From Verrucomicrobiales bacterium (lineage in GTDB: Bacteria; Verrucomicrobiota; Verrucomicrobiia; Verrucomicrobiales; DEV007): a stretch of DNA of 36,069 nt. Location of the stretch: assembly GCA_021648365.1 (NCBI GenBank), contig JAKISY010000045.1, positions 1 to 36,069 of the forward strand. Direction: 5' to 3'. Below are positions 18,429-26,745 of the stretch, one piece after another (position 1 is the first letter of the stretch; every line of letters begins with the position of its first letter). A model generated the notes under the pieces. The model worked only from the letters and a program-made list of their open reading frames with translations. It was not told the origin of the DNA and ran no database searches. Made by a program: the position numbers and the translations under genes.

Positions 18429-19634
18429 TCAGAACCCTATCCCGCCCAAATACCAAGCGACGATCCGCTCACCGTAAAACATCCACACAAAAGCTCCCGC
18501 CGCCAAATAAGGACCAAAAGGCAAAGGCTGCGCCCACGAATCGCGCAGCAACATTTTTTGCGTCAAGCCCAACACCGCACCTAAAATCGAAGCCACAAAC
18601 ACCGTCAGCAAAACCGCCTGCCAGCCTAAAAAAGCCCCAATCATCGCGATGAATTTCACATCGCCAAAACCCATCGCCTCGCGAGGAATCACCACCTGCG
18701 TGCACTTGCCCTCGACGTGTTTCACCTCCTCCAGCGGAAAACTTCTATCCCCCGCCACGAAGCGGTCATGCCACACCACCAACTGATCCACCTGCAAGCT
18801 CTCCCCATTGATCCTCAGCTCCGTCACATCGACGATCATGCGATCCGATGAACGAAAAAACACATCCGTCCACGGTTGCACCTCATCAGCAATCTTGATC
18901 ATCGGCTCGTCCGCATCCTCCTCCTGACCAATGCTCCAGTCCACCGGTTCATCAAAACTACGCTTCGTTTTGCCAAAAGCCAATTTACCAAACTGCACCA
19001 CCCCCCACAGCAAGCCATAACCCGCCGCCGCCCCCACCACCGACAACCACAAAGCCTGCAAACGAGAGGTCTGCCCCATCAGGTCAGGCACGATCAAAAC
19101 CGCGATCAAGCCCACCACCAAACCTCCCAGAGTGATCGAATCCGGAATGATATAATGATCGATATCGATAAAAATCGCACAAATCAACAACGACGCCAAT
19201 ATCCAATAGGCCATCGCCACCCCCACGCCCATCTCAAACCCCGGTCCATACGCAGGCACGAACACCATCCAAATCACGAAAAAAACCACTGCCGTCAGCA
19301 GCTCCACCCCAAAATACCTCACAGGAATCGACTTCTTACAAGAGGAACAACGTCCGCGCAACAACAGCCAACTGAGCAGAGGCAAGTTTTGATACCAAGG
19401 GATATCATACTTACACAAAGGACAAAACGAGCGCTTCGGTTCATTCACACTCAAACCAATCGGCACCCGATAGATCACCACATTGAGAAAAGAACCCACA
19501 CAGGAGCCCACAAAAAGAGCCACACCAGGTAAAATAATCTGAAAAAAAGTCTCTAAGGACAACATAGTATCAATGGGTAAGTAAAAAGGAAAGTCTGATT
19601 TTCCAAGGGCTTTGCTTGCGAGAGCATGAATCAT
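18429..19634 (-). CDS. Prepilin peptidase (A24 family, PilD/GspO type) with internal insertion
   Basis: The enzyme cleaves leader peptides of type IV prepilins or pseudopilins at the inner membrane. Visible features are an N-terminal membrane segment with GSCVGSFLNVVIYR, two zinc-type Cys pairs (CPLC near residue 70, CSSC near 95), an aspartate-bearing membrane segment FIDIDHYIIPD, and MGFGDVK near 320, which matches the catalytic GxGD motif. Length is 401, against ~250-290 for typical members. The excess is a ~97-residue charged segment (about 222-318) between membrane helices. The start is uncertain: ATG at 19565 (MLSLETFF) gives a more usual N-terminus than the upstream ATG at 19634. No pilin or assembly genes lie nearby in this window. 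It is divergent from the VanX-like gene, with only 40-110 bp between them. Confidence 0.92.
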   Translation of the reverse strand: MIHALASKALGKSDFPFYLPIDTMLSLETFFQIILPGVALFVGSCVGSFLNVVIYRVPIGLSVNEPKRSFCPLCKYDIPWYQNLPLLSWLLLRGRCSSCKKSIPVRYFGVELLTAVVFFVIWMVFVPAYGPGFEMGVGVAMAYWILASLLICAIFIDIDHYIIPDSITLGGLVVGLIAVLIVPDLMGQTSRLQALWLSVVGAAAGYGLLWGVVQFGKLAFGKTKRSFDEPVDWSIGQEEDADEPMIKIADEVQPWTDVFFRSSDRMIVDVTELRINGESLQVDQLVVWHDRFVAGDRSFPLEEVKHVEGKCTQVVIPREAMGFGDVKFIAMIGAFLGWQAVLLTVFVASILGAVLGLTQKMLLRDSWAQPLPFGPYLAAGAFVWMFYGERIVAWYLGGIGF

Positions 19635-19674
19635 CGCCCAAACTCATCAAAAGTCTATACCAACTCGAGCAAGC

Positions 19675-20463
19675 GTGTCCAAGGCATTTCTCTACCATTT
19701 TCAAAATCCAAAAATCTTCCCAACAAGAAGATTCCTTCTATGCGTGCTGCTATTAAGCCTAACCCTGCTGCTACCCTATCCTTCACAGGGACAAGCCAAA
19801 AAAAACAGCACCCTCACCCGCATCGACATCCTTAACCGAGCCACCGCCCTCAATCTCGCCCCGGTAGGCACCCTCATTCCCGATATCGTTATCGACCTCA
19901 AATACGCCACCCGTGATAACTTCACCAGCCAATCCCTCTACCCGCCCGACATGCCCTGCCTGCTTCACCGCATGACCTTATCCCGTCTCAAGCAAGCACA
20001 GAAAATTCTCCGCAAAAAAAAGCTCCGCCTCAAAGTTTGGGACGCCTATCGCCCGCCAACCGTGCACCGTCAACTCTGGGCAGCCGCCAAAAGCTCCACC
20101 TACCTCGTGCCACCCGAAAAAGGACTTTCCCTGCACTGCTATGGAGTCGCCGTAGATGTCACCCTCGTCGATCAAGACGGTCAAGAACTGCTCATGCCCA
20201 GTCGCCACGATGAATTCTCATCCTCCGCATCTTCCACCTACACAGGGCCTAACAAGGTGATTTTACGCAATTTAAAAACCTTACAAAAAGCCATGAAAAA
20301 AGCTGGATTCAGCACCATCAAAGACGAATGGTGGCACTTCACCAACATGGAAGCAGCCTCCGCAAAAATCATCACCGCCCAACAGCTCGGCATCCAATTA
20401 CCAGGCAAATCTACGCGCAAAGCCAAGCCTGTTCCCGTAGCCGTCCCGATCACCCGACCATGA
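19675..20463 (+). CDS. ddpX: D-alanyl-D-alanine dipeptidase (VanX/DdpX, peptidase M15D)
   Basis: The protein has 262 residues and starts at GTG. VanX-type zinc dipeptidases hydrolyse D-Ala-D-Ala, for recycling of cell-wall peptides or in glycopeptide resistance. The zinc and catalytic set is complete: H154 and D161 in SLHCYGVAVD, E218 and H221 in EWWHF; the YRP motif of the family lies near residue 125. The spacing of these residues matches VanX. A signal peptide is visible (FPTRRFLLCVLLLSLTLLL, cleavage probably after SQGQA), so the enzyme likely acts in the periplasm, as in DdpX-like scavenging. No vanH/vanA ligase genes are nearby, so a resistance role is not supported. Its stop overlaps the next start (ATGA, 20460-20463). 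Confidence 0.9.
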   Translation: MSKAFLYHFQNPKIFPTRRFLLCVLLLSLTLLLPYPSQGQAKKNSTLTRIDILNRATALNLAPVGTLIPDIVIDLKYATRDNFTSQSLYPPDMPCLLHRMTLSRLKQAQKILRKKKLRLKVWDAYRPPTVHRQLWAAAKSSTYLVPPEKGLSLHCYGVAVDVTLVDQDGQELLMPSRHDEFSSSASSTYTGPNKVILRNLKTLQKAMKKAGFSTIKDEWWHFTNMEAASAKIITAQQLGIQLPGKSTRKAKPVPVAVPITRP

Positions 20464-21770
20464 AAAAACGTGCACAAGACATCATCGCCCATTTGAAAAA
20501 ACACGGTCACCAAGCCTACTTTGCAGGTGGCTGCGTACGCGACCACCTGCGTGGCGTCGCCCCCAAAGACTTCGACATCGCCACCAGCGCCCACCCCGCA
20601 GAGATCCTCAAACTCTATCCAGGAGCCAACACCGTCGGTGCTCATTTTGGTGTCATCCTGATTCGCCACCACGGCTGGGATTTCGAAATCGCCACCTTCC
20701 GTGCCGATAGCGAAGCCTCCGATGGACGCCGCCCCGATCACGTCACTTTTACTGATGCCAAAGAAGACGCCCAACGCCGCGACTTCACCATCAACGGGAT
20801 GTTTTTTGACCCCGAAAAACAACAAGTCATCGACTACGTTGGCGGACAAAAAGACCTCGCCAAAGGCCTCATCCGCGCCATCGGCGATCCAGAGAAACGC
20901 TTCGAAGAAGACTACCTGCGCCTGATGCGAGCGATACGCTTTGCCACCGTGCTCGATTTCGAAATCGAAAAAAACACCTGGCAAGCCCTGCAACTCCACG
21001 CCCCAGAAATCAACCAAATCAGCCCCGAACGCATCCGCGACGAACTCGACCGCATCTGGCTCAGCCCGCGCCGCGTAAAAGGCTTCGACCTCCTGGTCGA
21101 GAGCGGACTGATGCAAGCCATCTTCCCCGAGATCATCACCCTGCAAGGATGTGAGCAACCCCCTCAGTTTCATCCAGAAGGAGACGTTTTTACGCATACT
21201 CGACTGATGCTCAGCCTGCTTCCAGATGAGATCGACTCCCTCCCCTTAGTGCTCTCCGTACTGTTTCACGACATCGCCAAACCCGCCACCCAGACCTTTG
21301 ATCAAGCCGACCAGCGCATTCGTTTCAACGGGCACGACAGCCTCGGAGCACAGATGACCGCCGACATCCTACGCCGCCTACGTTACAAAAACGAGGTCAT
21401 CGAAGATGCCAGCCTCGCCGTGAAACACCACATGAGTTTCATCAACGTGCAAGACATGCGCACCGCCAAACTCAAACGCATGATGGCACGCCCCACCTTC
21501 CCCGACGAACTCGAACTGCACCGCGTCGATTGCCTCGGCAGCAACGGCATGCTCGACAACTATCACTTCATCCAACAAAAAGAACAAGAATTCGCAGCAG
21601 AACCCCTCATCCCCCCGCCGCTGATCAACGGCAAAGACCTCATCGCCCTCGGATGGAAACCTGGTCCCGCCATGGGAGAAATCCTGCTGAAAATCCAAGA
21701 CCTACAACTCGAATCCACCCTCACCACTCACGACGAGGCCATCGAGTGGGTGAAAAACAAGCTGATTTGA
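20460..21770 (+). CDS. cca: CCA-adding tRNA nucleotidyltransferase/poly(A) polymerase family, with HD domain
   Basis: The protein has 436 residues. The class II nucleotidyltransferase head shows GGCVRD (23-28) and the catalytic D37-F-D39, with RRDFTINGMFFD and the RRxRxLxR-like RLMRAIRF helix behind it. The C-terminal half has an HD phosphohydrolase motif (H270-D271, in FHDIAKPAT), as in many bacterial CCA enzymes. It would add or repair the 3'-CCA of tRNAs in the cytoplasm. Distinguishing a CCA enzyme from a poly(A) polymerase is not secure by eye. The ATG at 20460 was chosen over an upstream in-frame start because it begins the conserved domain and overlaps the VanX-like stop by 4 bp, which suggests translational coupling of two unrelated functions. 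Confidence 0.9.
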   Translation: MKKRAQDIIAHLKKHGHQAYFAGGCVRDHLRGVAPKDFDIATSAHPAEILKLYPGANTVGAHFGVILIRHHGWDFEIATFRADSEASDGRRPDHVTFTDAKEDAQRRDFTINGMFFDPEKQQVIDYVGGQKDLAKGLIRAIGDPEKRFEEDYLRLMRAIRFATVLDFEIEKNTWQALQLHAPEINQISPERIRDELDRIWLSPRRVKGFDLLVESGLMQAIFPEIITLQGCEQPPQFHPEGDVFTHTRLMLSLLPDEIDSLPLVLSVLFHDIAKPATQTFDQADQRIRFNGHDSLGAQMTADILRRLRYKNEVIEDASLAVKHHMSFINVQDMRTAKLKRMMARPTFPDELELHRVDCLGSNGMLDNYHFIQQKEQEFAAEPLIPPPLINGKDLIALGWKPGPAMGEILLKIQDLQLESTLTTHDEAIEWVKNKLI

Positions 21771-22257
21771 CCCTTCACCGTCCGTGGAGGGGCGAGCTCC
21801 GCCGAGACCGCATCCGGCAGGCAAATTCCCAGGACACCTGATATGGGATAAGCATATTTTGATACCATTCTGAACTAACGCCCGCAGAACATTAGAACTT
21901 TGCGCGTTAGCATCAGCATGTGGCATGGATTGACAATTTGCCTTCGGGTAGTTTCCTCCAGCTGTCTTCGCTACGCTACGGCTGTGTTTTCTGTCTCGGT
22001 ATCACTTTTAACTGTAATTCCAAATGTAGCTACCCCTATTCCAACAACATTTCTCCAGAACGTGTCCGGTGTTCTGGGCCCACGACCTCACCGTCGCGCT
22101 TTCGAACGCACTGCACTCCCTCTGACCACCTTCACCTCACCCCAACGGGGTGAAAGGCGACAGACCACGGTGCAACCGTGGTGAACATCGTAAAATAATT
22201 CTTGCCCCAAAGGGGCAACACCCGCAGCATGATTCCATATTCCAGCCGATCTCCACC
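21771..22257. other. Intergenic region with hairpin series and a TTCGGGTA repeat
   Basis: No credible gene is present; the short frames here read through repeats. A copy of the 'TTGCCTTCGGGTAG ... CTTCGCTACGCTACG' repeat lies at 21936-21990. Three hairpins with 3-nt loops follow within 80 bp: ACCCC-aac-GGGGT (22139-22151), ACCACGGT-gca-ACCGTGGT (22164-22182) and TTGCCCC-aaa-GGGGCAA (22202-22218), immediately upstream of the sulfotransferase gene. Confidence 0.75.
22139..22218. repeat. Three successive hairpins, all with 3-nt loops
   Basis: Arms of 5, 8 and 7 bp are perfectly paired and are read out of any gene. The arm sequences differ completely from one another and from the ACAGCTT hairpins elsewhere, but the 3-nt loop is constant. 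No T-tract follows any of them, so a terminator role is not indicated; they lie in the presumed leader of the sulfotransferase gene. Confidence 0.75.
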
Positions 22258-23109
22258 ATGCCACGCACTAAAAACAGACCCGACTTCCTCGTCATCGGCG
22301 CGATGAAATGTGGCACCACCAGCCTCTATCACGACCTACTCTCTCACCCCGACATCTTCCTGCCCGACAAAGAATCCAATCTACTGCTCAGCACCGATCC
22401 CGCCAGCGCTTACGCCAGCGCCTACCAAAAATCCACCGCCCACCAAATCTGCGGCGAAGTCTGCCCCGACTACAGCAAGCTACCCGATTTCCCCAACCCC
22501 GTCCCAGCAGCCAAGGCACTTTTCCCCGACACCGCCCCGCGCATCCTCTACCTCGTACGCGAACCACTCGCCCGCACCCTCAGTCACCATCGCTTCGTCA
22601 GCAGTCGCCGCGATACCCGCTTCGCCACCATGCCCGCCGACATCAATCGCTGCTTGCACGATCACCCCGAACTCATCCACTACAGCCGCTACGCCATGCA
22701 ACTGCGCCCTTGGATCGAAGCCTTTGGCAAAAACTCTATCCAAGTCATTCGCTTCGAAGACTACATCGAAAATCGCCAATCCACCCTCCATCAAATCACC
22801 CGCTTCCTCGATTTACCCGATCTGCCAACCACTCCAACAAAAATCCACAACGCCACCCAATCACGCCCCATCCTCACCCCCACTTGGCAACGCTTCATCA
22901 CACATAACTTCTACCGCCGTATCCTACGCCCCCTCATCCCCTCCAACTTACGCGAAAAATTAAGGCAACTCGTCTTACCAAAAGCAGACCCTAGCTACAT
23001 CCCTCCCACCGCAGCCACTCAACAAAAACTCATCGACCAGCTACGCGATGATGCAGCCGAACTGCAACAACTCCTCGAACGCGACTCCCCACTCTGGCAG
23101 CTTGATTAA
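22258..23109 (+). CDS. Sulfotransferase (PAPS-dependent, Sulfotransfer domain)
   Basis: The protein has 283 residues. The 5'-phosphosulfate-binding loop is seen as GAMKCGTTS (~14-22), followed by the usual helix and ...SHPDIFLPDKES. The 3'-phosphate-binding segment appears as REPLARTLSHHRF (about 103-115). Bacterial members of this type transfer sulfate from PAPS to carbohydrates. Its position next to polymerase, glycosyltransferase and acetyltransferase genes suggests sulfation of a surface polysaccharide. The ATG at 22258 was chosen because the 36 codons upstream in frame run through the hairpin repeats and are not conserved-looking. It converges on the barrel gene, with only 8 bp between the stops. 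Confidence 0.85.
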   Translation: MPRTKNRPDFLVIGAMKCGTTSLYHDLLSHPDIFLPDKESNLLLSTDPASAYASAYQKSTAHQICGEVCPDYSKLPDFPNPVPAAKALFPDTAPRILYLVREPLARTLSHHRFVSSRRDTRFATMPADINRCLHDHPELIHYSRYAMQLRPWIEAFGKNSIQVIRFEDYIENRQSTLHQITRFLDLPDLPTTPTKIHNATQSRPILTPTWQRFITHNFYRRILRPLIPSNLREKLRQLVLPKADPSYIPPTAATQQKLIDQLRDDAAELQQLLERDSPLWQLD

Positions 23110-23117
23110 CACCCTAT

Positions 23118-24047
23118 TCAAAAAAGCCACAAAGCACCAACAATCAGACCGCCATCAAATTCTCTCGGATTAGTGACTGGAAACTGATAACCCAAACGTA
23201 AATTAAAAGCTTCAGTCACTCCATAATAAGCCCCCAGAATCCCCTCAACTGCCACCGAACCTTTTTCCGCATCTCCAGACAACCCCACCCGCGTATCCAG
23301 CTCGAGAATCAAACTGAGCAACCCCTTGGGTAAATGTTTATGTGCATCATCATGTTCATGCCCTTCGTGATCTAACAAATTTCGTTTTTTACTACCCAGC
23401 GTATGAATCAAAGAAGTCAGGAAAAATAATTCATTGCTACTAGAGCTACTTTCTAAACCCGTCTGAGTATTGAGCACCCACCAATTCCCCAAATCATGCC
23501 AAGTCGAAATGGACGGTGCATACGCCACCTCGCCACCCCCTAGTCCACGCGCTTCATCGCCAGTAGGCAGCTCCACTTCAATATTAAAAGCAAGCGAAAA
23601 GCGCTCATACTCAGCGAGTAAAAAACGTGGAGCGATAGCCAAGTCCCCCAAACCATCCACACTCGCCCCGCCTTTTGGGTTCAAATAACTATACGGCACC
23701 TCCACCACCAAGCCGATCCGTCGTGTTAGCGCAAACTCCATCTCCATTTCAGCCTCCTGCTCGTTACCCTCCGCCCCCTTGCGGAAACTGTAATCCACAA
23801 AAACGTCGCTGTGAATCGATGCCGGCTCTAAGCGAAACGGATGCGCCATCGGCGTTCCCAAAGCACTGACATGACGATGCTCCGCTCGATCAAACCACCC
23901 CTCGGTAAAATCGAAACCAAAAGAACGATACTCGCTCGAATCGGCATCCACCCCATGATCATGTTCGCCAGCAAGCAAAGAAGGCGCACTGCAACTGAGC
24001 CCTAAAAACAAAATTGCCCTCAGTGATAGACTAAATAGATTCTTCAT
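23118..24047 (-). CDS. Outer-membrane beta-barrel protein (transporter-like), function unknown
   Basis: The protein has 309 residues. A signal peptide is clear at residues 1-26 (LRAILFLGLSCSAPSLLAG). The mature protein alternates polar and hydrophobic residues in strand-length runs and ends in Phe (GALWLF), typical of outer-membrane barrels. Segments such as GLGDLAIAPRFLL and EVELPTGDEARGLGGG resemble the MetA-pathway phenol-degradation/transporter barrel family. Two histidine-rich stretches (GEHDHG after the signal, DHEGHEHDDAHKH near residue 220) could bind metal ions. It is divergent from the polymerase gene, with 15 bp between start codons. The role is unproven: it could export or import a polysaccharide or metal. 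Confidence 0.75.
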   Translation of the reverse strand: MKNLFSLSLRAILFLGLSCSAPSLLAGEHDHGVDADSSEYRSFGFDFTEGWFDRAEHRHVSALGTPMAHPFRLEPASIHSDVFVDYSFRKGAEGNEQEAEMEMEFALTRRIGLVVEVPYSYLNPKGGASVDGLGDLAIAPRFLLAEYERFSLAFNIEVELPTGDEARGLGGGEVAYAPSISTWHDLGNWWVLNTQTGLESSSSSNELFFLTSLIHTLGSKKRNLLDHEGHEHDDAHKHLPKGLLSLILELDTRVGLSGDAEKGSVAVEGILGAYYGVTEAFNLRLGYQFPVTNPREFDGGLIVGALWLF

Positions 24048-24053
24048 GGAAGG
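24048..24053 (+). promoter_or_regulatory. Shine-Dalgarno site of the polymerase gene
   Basis: GGAAGG lies 9 bases upstream of ATG 24063, one of few clear ribosome-binding sites in the window. It begins directly next to the start codon of the divergent barrel gene (24045-24047), so the promoters of both genes must lie inside the opposite coding sequence. Confidence 0.6.
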
Positions 24054-24062
24054 TATGTAACT

Positions 24063-25526
24063 ATGATAGCGATGAAGTCAATCGCAAACCTGAAAGACCC
24101 AACCGCTTATGGCTATGCCTGCGTGACCGCTCTCACGACCGTTGCCGCCCTGGTTTTCAGTCTCATTGCCGTTTTTCTCACCCCCATTCACCTTTTTGCA
24201 GCTGTCGGACTCTGGAGCCTAAGCATCGTCATGCTCCCCCCCGCCCTCAGCCCCCGCTACGACCTCTTCTCCCCCTGGTCCTTCATCATCCTCAGCGTCC
24301 TAGTCGGCCTCACCCTGCGTGGATTTTACATCAGCTTCGCTTACCCCAATCCCGCCATCATCGAGCGCCTTTTCCTACGCGGAGAAAAGCCCGGATTTTT
24401 CCTCAAACCCGCCCTCATTCTACTCACTGGACTGATCGCATTAACCACCGCTTACCTATGGAACCCGTTCAAAAAACTCCGCACCGCGCTACCTAACAAT
24501 CCTATCCAGAAGCAACGCCTTTACACCCTCATCTTCGCCATCCTCGCCATCTCACTAGTCAGCACCACGCTCTACATCATCCTCACCGGCGGGCTCGAAT
24601 CCCGCTTCATCTCCGCCAAGCGCACCCCCATCCCCGGACTCGAACTCAGTGGAAAAAACTACCAATCCTACGGCAGCCTACGCTTCTTCTCTTCGCTCGC
24701 CATCTTCGCCCATCTACTCGTTCTCGGCGATCTATTGAAATCCAAGTCACTCGGACGTTTTTGGAAAATCCCCCTCGCCTTGATTCTATTCCTGCTCGCC
24801 TGCAGCCTACCCTTTTACGCCAGCGTGCGCAGCACCATCGCCACTTACGTCTTCCTCTCCGCCGCCGTCTTCTATTACTCCAGCAAAAAACTCCCCATCT
24901 TCAAGTTCGCCCTAGCCGGCATCATCCTGATCATTGCCGTGTATGTCATGACCCTGCTACGAGCCGAACGAGACGACAGCTCCGCACTTTCAAAATTCAG
25001 CCCCGGCAGCCAAGCCTTCAACTCCCTCATCCTCAACCGCAACCAAATCGAACTAGCAAAAACCGCCCACATCATCAACGCCATACCCGATCAACTCCCT
25101 TACCAATACGGCAAGACCATCGCCATCTGGGCACTCGCCCCCATCCCCCGCAGCCTGTGGCGCGACAAACCCCTGATCCAACCCGGCCCCATCATTGGCA
25201 ATCAGATCTATCAACAAAAACGCGCCGGAGTACCACCCTCTTTGATCGCCGAGCTGTGCTGGAACTTCGCCCTACCTGGAGTCCTAATCGGCAGCTTACT
25301 GCTCGGTGCCATGCTGCGATTCCTACATCAAAGCTTCGCCCCACAACGAACCAATGGCGACCCCAATCCAGCACAGATTTTCTTCTACGTCGTCGCCCCG
25401 ATGCTGTTTGGCTTTCAAGCCATCGGCAGCAACCTCGGTTACGCCCTTTTCTGGCTGGTCATGAACACCATCATCGCCCTCGTCATTTTGAAACTCATCA
25501 CCCCTCGCACCACCACTACCACTTGA
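24063..25526 (+). CDS. Polytopic membrane protein, O-antigen/oligosaccharide polymerase (Wzy)-like
   Basis: The protein has 487 residues with roughly ten to twelve hydrophobic segments and a long extracytoplasmic loop in the second half (about 310-400). That loop contains GSQAFNSLILNRNQIELAK and LAPIPRSLWRDKP, the latter like the PRxxWxxKP motif seen in Wzy-type oligosaccharide repeat-unit polymerases. Such proteins join lipid-linked repeat units at the periplasmic face of the inner membrane. The stop codon overlaps the start of the glycosyltransferase gene (TGATG, 25524-25528), so the two are coupled. No flippase or chain-length gene is visible in the window, and family assignment rests on topology and this motif. 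Confidence 0.78.
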   Translation: MIAMKSIANLKDPTAYGYACVTALTTVAALVFSLIAVFLTPIHLFAAVGLWSLSIVMLPPALSPRYDLFSPWSFIILSVLVGLTLRGFYISFAYPNPAIIERLFLRGEKPGFFLKPALILLTGLIALTTAYLWNPFKKLRTALPNNPIQKQRLYTLIFAILAISLVSTTLYIILTGGLESRFISAKRTPIPGLELSGKNYQSYGSLRFFSSLAIFAHLLVLGDLLKSKSLGRFWKIPLALILFLLACSLPFYASVRSTIATYVFLSAAVFYYSSKKLPIFKFALAGIILIIAVYVMTLLRAERDDSSALSKFSPGSQAFNSLILNRNQIELAKTAHIINAIPDQLPYQYGKTIAIWALAPIPRSLWRDKPLIQPGPIIGNQIYQQKRAGVPPSLIAELCWNFALPGVLIGSLLLGAMLRFLHQSFAPQRTNGDPNPAQIFFYVVAPMLFGFQAIGSNLGYALFWLVMNTIIALVILKLITPRTTTTT

Positions 25527-26659
25527 TGATCCACCTGCTGCACAGTGTCGATACCCTGCGTTTGGAAAACGGTGGCCTGCCCCTAGCCGTCAGCGAACTC
25601 TGTAGCGCACTCGCCACCAGCGACTCCCCAACTTCCAGTCCAAAAGTCACCCTGCTCACTCACCCTAGTCAAAGCACCTGGCAACCCGCCCCCCAAGTCC
25701 ACCTCCAGCAAACACAAAGCTGGCACGCTACCCTAAGCAAGCTCCATGCCCACCAAAAACTCAAGCTGATCCACCAACATGGCATCTGGGTGCGCTCCTC
25801 CCACACCACCTGCAACTTCGCCCAGCAACAAAAGCTCCCCATCGTCCTCTCCCCCCACGGCATGCTCGAACCCTGGGCTCTGCAACATCACGCCTGGCGT
25901 AAAAAAATCGCCCTCGCCCTTTACCAAAAAAACCACCTCAAACGCGCCACCGCCCTGCACGCCACCAGCGAAGCCGAAGCCCAACAGCTGCGCGACCTCG
26001 GTCTCACCCAGCCCATCGCCATCATCGCCAATGGCGTGCAGCTCCCAGACCCAGAAGACCCGCCACCCCCACACCAAGGCAGCACCACCCGTCACGCCCT
26101 CTTCCTCTCCCGCCTGCATCCCAAAAAAGGCATCCCCATGCTACTGCAAGCTTGGGCTCAACTCAAGCTACCCGACTGGCAACTCACCATCGCCGGCAAT
26201 GACGAAGCCGGCCACCTCGCCGAACTCAAACAACAAGTCCAACAACTGAACATAACCTCCACCCTCACCTTCACTGGCCCACTTTACGGCGAAGCCAAAG
26301 AGCGCGCCTTCCAGCAAGCCGAACTCTTCATCCTGCCCAGCCACTCCGAAAACTTCGCCATCGTCATCGCCGAAGCCCTCGCCCACGGACTCCCTGTCAT
26401 CACCACCCGCGAAACCCCCTGGCAAAGCCTCGAACAACACCAGTGCGGTTGGTGGGTCGAAGCCCAAAGCGAAACCATCGCCCATGCCTTAAAAAACGCC
26501 ACCACCCTGTCTCCAGCCAAACTACAAGCCATGGGTCAACGAGGCAAAACCCTCGTCAGCGAAAAATTCCACTGGCCAAACATCGCCAAACAGATGTTAT
26601 CGTATTACCATTGGCTCATCGACGAACAAGCCAGCACCCGCCCCGACTTCGTAATTTAA
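25526..26659 (+). CDS. GT4-family glycosyltransferase
   Basis: The protein has 377 residues and a GT-B fold. The C-terminal nucleotide-sugar-binding part shows FLSRLHPKKG (~197), then LTIAGND, LTFTGPLYGEAK, LFILPSHSENFAIVIAEALAHGLPVITT (E-x7-E-type motif), and ends in a typical FHWPNIAKQML helix. It would transfer a sugar from a nucleotide donor to a lipid-linked intermediate in the cytoplasm. The start at 25526 overlaps the polymerase stop by one base (TGATG); the much longer upstream frame is a shadow of the polymerase gene. Substrate is unknown; neighbours imply exopolysaccharide or O-antigen assembly. Confidence 0.9.
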   Translation: MIHLLHSVDTLRLENGGLPLAVSELCSALATSDSPTSSPKVTLLTHPSQSTWQPAPQVHLQQTQSWHATLSKLHAHQKLKLIHQHGIWVRSSHTTCNFAQQQKLPIVLSPHGMLEPWALQHHAWRKKIALALYQKNHLKRATALHATSEAEAQQLRDLGLTQPIAIIANGVQLPDPEDPPPPHQGSTTRHALFLSRLHPKKGIPMLLQAWAQLKLPDWQLTIAGNDEAGHLAELKQQVQQLNITSTLTFTGPLYGEAKERAFQQAELFILPSHSENFAIVIAEALAHGLPVITTRETPWQSLEQHQCGWWVEAQSETIAHALKNATTLSPAKLQAMGQRGKTLVSEKFHWPNIAKQMLSYYHWLIDEQASTRPDFVI

Positions 26660-26671
26660 ATCCCCCCTCTT

Positions 26672-26702
26672 CATCTGCGCCCATCTGCGAAATCTGCGGT
26701 TT
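26672..26702 (-). repeat. Three-word repeat (ATCTGCG type) ending in GGTT
   Basis: ATCTGCG occurs three times with 2-3-bp spacers, followed by GGTT, in the gap between the glycosyltransferase and acetyltransferase genes. It is nearly identical to 16457-16486. Confidence 0.7.
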
Positions 26703-26745
26703 CATCCTCTCTCTGAAAACATCGTATCAACCCGCATAGTCACCC

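Noticed and set aside
20328..20459. 44-codon upstream extension of the CCA enzyme
   Set aside because: It lies within the VanX-like gene in another frame and precedes the conserved MKKRAQDIIAHL start.
19675..20463. Glycopeptide resistance locus because of VanX similarity
   Set aside because: No vanH, vanA-type ligase or vanR/S genes nearby, and a signal peptide suggests a periplasmic DdpX-like scavenging role.
21900..22184. Small 94-codon gene
   Set aside because: It spans a dispersed repeat and the hairpin series, with no start signal or recognisable domain.
22150..22257. Upstream extension of the first sulfotransferase by 36 codons
   Set aside because: The extension translates hairpin repeats; the ATG at 22258 directly precedes the conserved domain.
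24761..25525. 255-codon upstream extension of the glycosyltransferase
   Set aside because: It is out of frame inside the polymerase gene, and Arg/His/Pro-rich; ATG 25526 fits the GT-B start and overlaps the polymerase stop.
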